64,000 bases of DNA from CAIKOD01 sp035505975 (lineage in GTDB: Archaea; Halobacteriota; Methanomicrobia; Methanomicrobiales; Methanospirillaceae): NCBI GenBank assembly GCA_035505975.1, contig DATJQJ010000031.1:1-64000 (forward strand). Direction: 5' to 3'. The stretch's first letter is position 1. Every line of letters begins with the position of its first letter. The notes beneath the pieces are model-generated. The model was not told the DNA's origin. It searched no databases and was given only the letters and a program-made list of their open reading frames with translations. Of the stretch, positions 62,400-64,000 are shown piece by piece. The position numbers were made by a program, and so were the translations under genes.

Positions 62400-63492
62400 A
62401 AGCATCACCAATTTCCGAAATAAAGCGTTCAATAATGTCGCGGTGGACATGTGGCATGCAGACGATCCTCAGGTGTCCCTGCCTCGTCCATGAAACCCTC
62501 CAGGGAGGAGCGATGTCGCCCGGCGACCTGAACGTGGCTACATTGACGTCGGGAGTCACGATCCTCCGGATGCCGAATGTTTCAAGCCCCTCTATCAACC
62601 GGAACGTATTTTTCATGCATCCATTGACAACGGCCTCCATTCCTTCTCTTCCCAGGTAGTCGATCACCGCGAGAGCGCCCGCGACAGGGCCGCCAGGGCG
62701 TGTCCCGGCAAGGGTAAATTCCTGTTTCACCGACAGGTACGGGGTGTCTATCGAGAGTGCGCAGAGCATGTCCTTTTCCCTTACGAGGAGGCATCCGGTG
62801 GGGATCGTGCTCATTCCCATCTTGTGGGGATCGACCGCAACACTGCTGACCCCCGGCACGGCAAAATCAAAAGGCTTTGGTTTCTCAAGAAACGGGATTA
62901 CGAGCCCACCGAAAGCCGCATCCACGTGAAAGAATATATCGTGATCCGAGGCTATTTTCCCGAGTTTTTCAATCGGATCGATCATCCCGTATTCGGTACC
63001 TCCCGCCACACCGACGAGACAACAGGTATTGTCATCGATTGCATCGGCGGCAGCTTCGGGGTCCATCCGGTACTGGTCATCGAGGGGGACCCTGCGGGCC
63101 TCCATGCACAGCATGTCACAGGCCTTTTTGAAAGAAAAATGGGCTGATTCCGGGAGGACGACGTTCGGTCTCCCTGTATGGCTGCACGTTTTCGCAATCC
63201 TTAAGGCCTGGATATTAGATTCGGTCCCGCCCGACGTTGAATAGCCATAGGCGTCCGGCTCGTGGAACAGAGTCCCCAGACGGGAAACAAGGGCTTGTTC
63301 CAGGTCCGATGTCCCGGGAAACAACCCTGGATCCCCGAGGTTCGTCTCCATGAAAAGGTTATGTGCCCGTACAGCTACCGGATGAGGAATAGTACACATG
63401 GAACTGAGGATAAAGTCATGACTCGTATCCTCCCCCTTTTTCTTTAAAAGGAAAGAGAAGAGATCCTCTTCGGTACAACCCTTCTCATGCAT
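62392..63492 (-). CDS. mfnA: L-tyrosine/L-aspartate decarboxylase
   Basis: A 366-residue PLP enzyme of group II decarboxylases. The PLP-binding Lys is in VAVDPHKMGMSTIPTG, and other signatures are GYSTSGGTESNIQALR and FFHVDAAFGGLV. MfnA makes tyramine for methanofuran and can make beta-alanine for coenzyme A. ATG at 63492 gives the usual N-terminus. It overlaps the end of the PEP synthase gene by 8 bp. Confidence 0.93.
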   Translation of the reverse strand: MHEKGCTEEDLFSFLLKKKGEDTSHDFILSSMCTIPHPVAVRAHNLFMETNLGDPGLFPGTSDLEQALVSRLGTLFHEPDAYGYSTSGGTESNIQALRIAKTCSHTGRPNVVLPESAHFSFKKACDMLCMEARRVPLDDQYRMDPEAAADAIDDNTCCLVGVAGGTEYGMIDPIEKLGKIASDHDIFFHVDAAFGGLVIPFLEKPKPFDFAVPGVSSVAVDPHKMGMSTIPTGCLLVREKDMLCALSIDTPYLSVKQEFTLAGTRPGGPVAGALAVIDYLGREGMEAVVNGCMKNTFRLIEGLETFGIRRIVTPDVNVATFRSPGDIAPPWRVSWTRQGHLRIVCMPHVHRDIIERFISEIGDAYA

Positions 63493-64000
63493 TACGGGCT
63501 CTCGCACTGTCGAGGATAATGCGCTGCTCTGTCCGGGCAACGGTCTCCCGGATCTTTGCTATCGCATCGATATTAGCCGATACGCTTGTGATCCCGTGCT
63601 CGACGAGCCACTCCACCATTGCCGGCTCCGACCCTGCCTGTCCGCAAATCGAGCACTCCACACCGTGTTTCCTGCAGACCTGGATTGTATCATGGATGAG
63701 CCTGAGCACTGCCGGGTGCTTGGGCTGGTACATATCAGCCACATTCTCATTGTTACGATCGATAGCAAGAGTATACTGGATCAGGTCGTTGGTCCCAAAC
63801 GATGCGAACCTGATCCCGGCTTTGATAAAATCCTCGATGAGAATTGCACTGCTGGGAATTTCGACCATCACACCGAGAGTTGCATGGTCCACATCGACGC
63901 CCCAGCCCTGCATCATCTTCTTTGCTGCGACGAACTGGTCCGGGTGAGAGACCATGGGAAACATGACACCAAGGTTGTCGTACCCCTGCTCCCATAGCCT
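63485..64000 (-). CDS. ppsA: Phosphoenolpyruvate synthase, 3' part (cut by window edge)
   Basis: The C-terminal about 170 residues of PpsA; the 5' end lies beyond the window. Signatures of the PEP-utilising TIM-barrel domain are present: MVSHPDQF, LGVMVEIPSSAI, FASFGTNDLIQYTLAIDR and the catalytic Cys in ECSICGQAGSEPAMVEWLV. PpsA turns pyruvate, ATP and water into PEP and starts gluconeogenesis. It is the first visible gene of the minus-strand operon ppsA-mfnA-hpt-dph2-METTL5-MFS. Confidence 0.95.
   Translation of the reverse strand, partial: RLWEQGYDNLGVMFPMVSHPDQFVAAKKMMQGWGVDVDHATLGVMVEIPSSAILIEDFIKAGIRFASFGTNDLIQYTLAIDRNNENVADMYQPKHPAVLRLIHDTIQVCRKHGVECSICGQAGSEPAMVEWLVEHGITSVSANIDAIAKIRETVARTEQRIILDSARARNA

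Overview
The window reads as chromosomal DNA of a methanogenic archaeon, most likely of the order Methanomicrobiales. This is inferred from gene content: MfnA (methanofuran), archaeal Hpt, Dph2, a Trm5/Taw2-type methyltransferase, a FilR1-type regulator, V4R, PEGA, PKD and fasciclin surface proteins, methanogen-style PAS kinases, and TATA-box promoters with short leaders. I found no rRNA, tRNA, CRISPR array, intact insertion sequence or provirus.

Layout. 0.3-2.9 kb: a minus-strand signalling operon (receiver, CheC, PAS kinase). 3.2-4.4 kb: two secreted proteins, one with PEGA repeats. 4.7-11.2 kb: methyltransferases, a GlpM-like membrane protein, an endonuclease V relative, a frameshifted secreted gene, hisD, a stomatin-like protein and a GNAT. 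11.4-15 kb: a two-V4R sensor and PKD and PEGA/FAS1 surface proteins in AT-rich DNA. 15.3-22.4 kb: STAS protein, amino-acid permease, large membrane PAS kinase, DNA glycosylase, alpha/beta hydrolase. 22.4-24.4 kb: a decayed patch with two divergent pseudogenes and an AT-rich spacer carrying 19-bp repeats. 24.4-29.9 kb: small nuclease-like protein, YhfC-type membrane protease, Nudix enzyme, a YeeE/YedE sulfur-transport pair, DOPA-dioxygenase-like enzyme.

30.3-32.2 kb: a four-gene cassette of unknown proteins, the best candidate here for an undescribed system, ending at a hairpin/oligo-T terminator. 32.4-35.6 kb: an RHH-like plus coiled-coil protein with small membrane proteins and a bacterial-PH protein. 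36.4-41.1 kb: an F420/NADP-type oxidoreductase next to an aldehyde dehydrogenase, a zinc-ribbon/TPR protein, a DUF169 protein and a hemerythrin. 41.5-45.5 kb: large surface proteins, including a PKD-dockerin-(TTIP)21-CAP protein. 45.6-52.8 kb: radical SAM enzyme, acetate-transporter homologue, CHAD-HD and SixA proteins (polyphosphate or phosphohistidine theme), HEAT protein, methyltransferase, HDAC-family deacetylase. 53-58.3 kb: metallo-hydrolase, response regulators, and two UbiA-family genes on either side of a FilR1-like regulator. 58.4-64 kb: PrsW protease, then a tightly overlapping minus-strand run of ppsA (cut by the window edge), mfnA, hpt, dph2, a METTL5-like methyltransferase and an MFS transporter.

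Main themes are sensing and signalling (three PAS proteins, receivers, V4R, STAS, FilR1), a rich exported proteome, and housekeeping cofactor and translation genes. The strongest unusual signals are: two far-apart secreted paralogues that share an identical 15-bp promoter core; a 19-bp iteron-like repeat found at two distant spacers; three genes each apparently split by a single-base frameshift; an endonuclease V homologue lacking two catalytic residues; and the four-gene unknown cassette.
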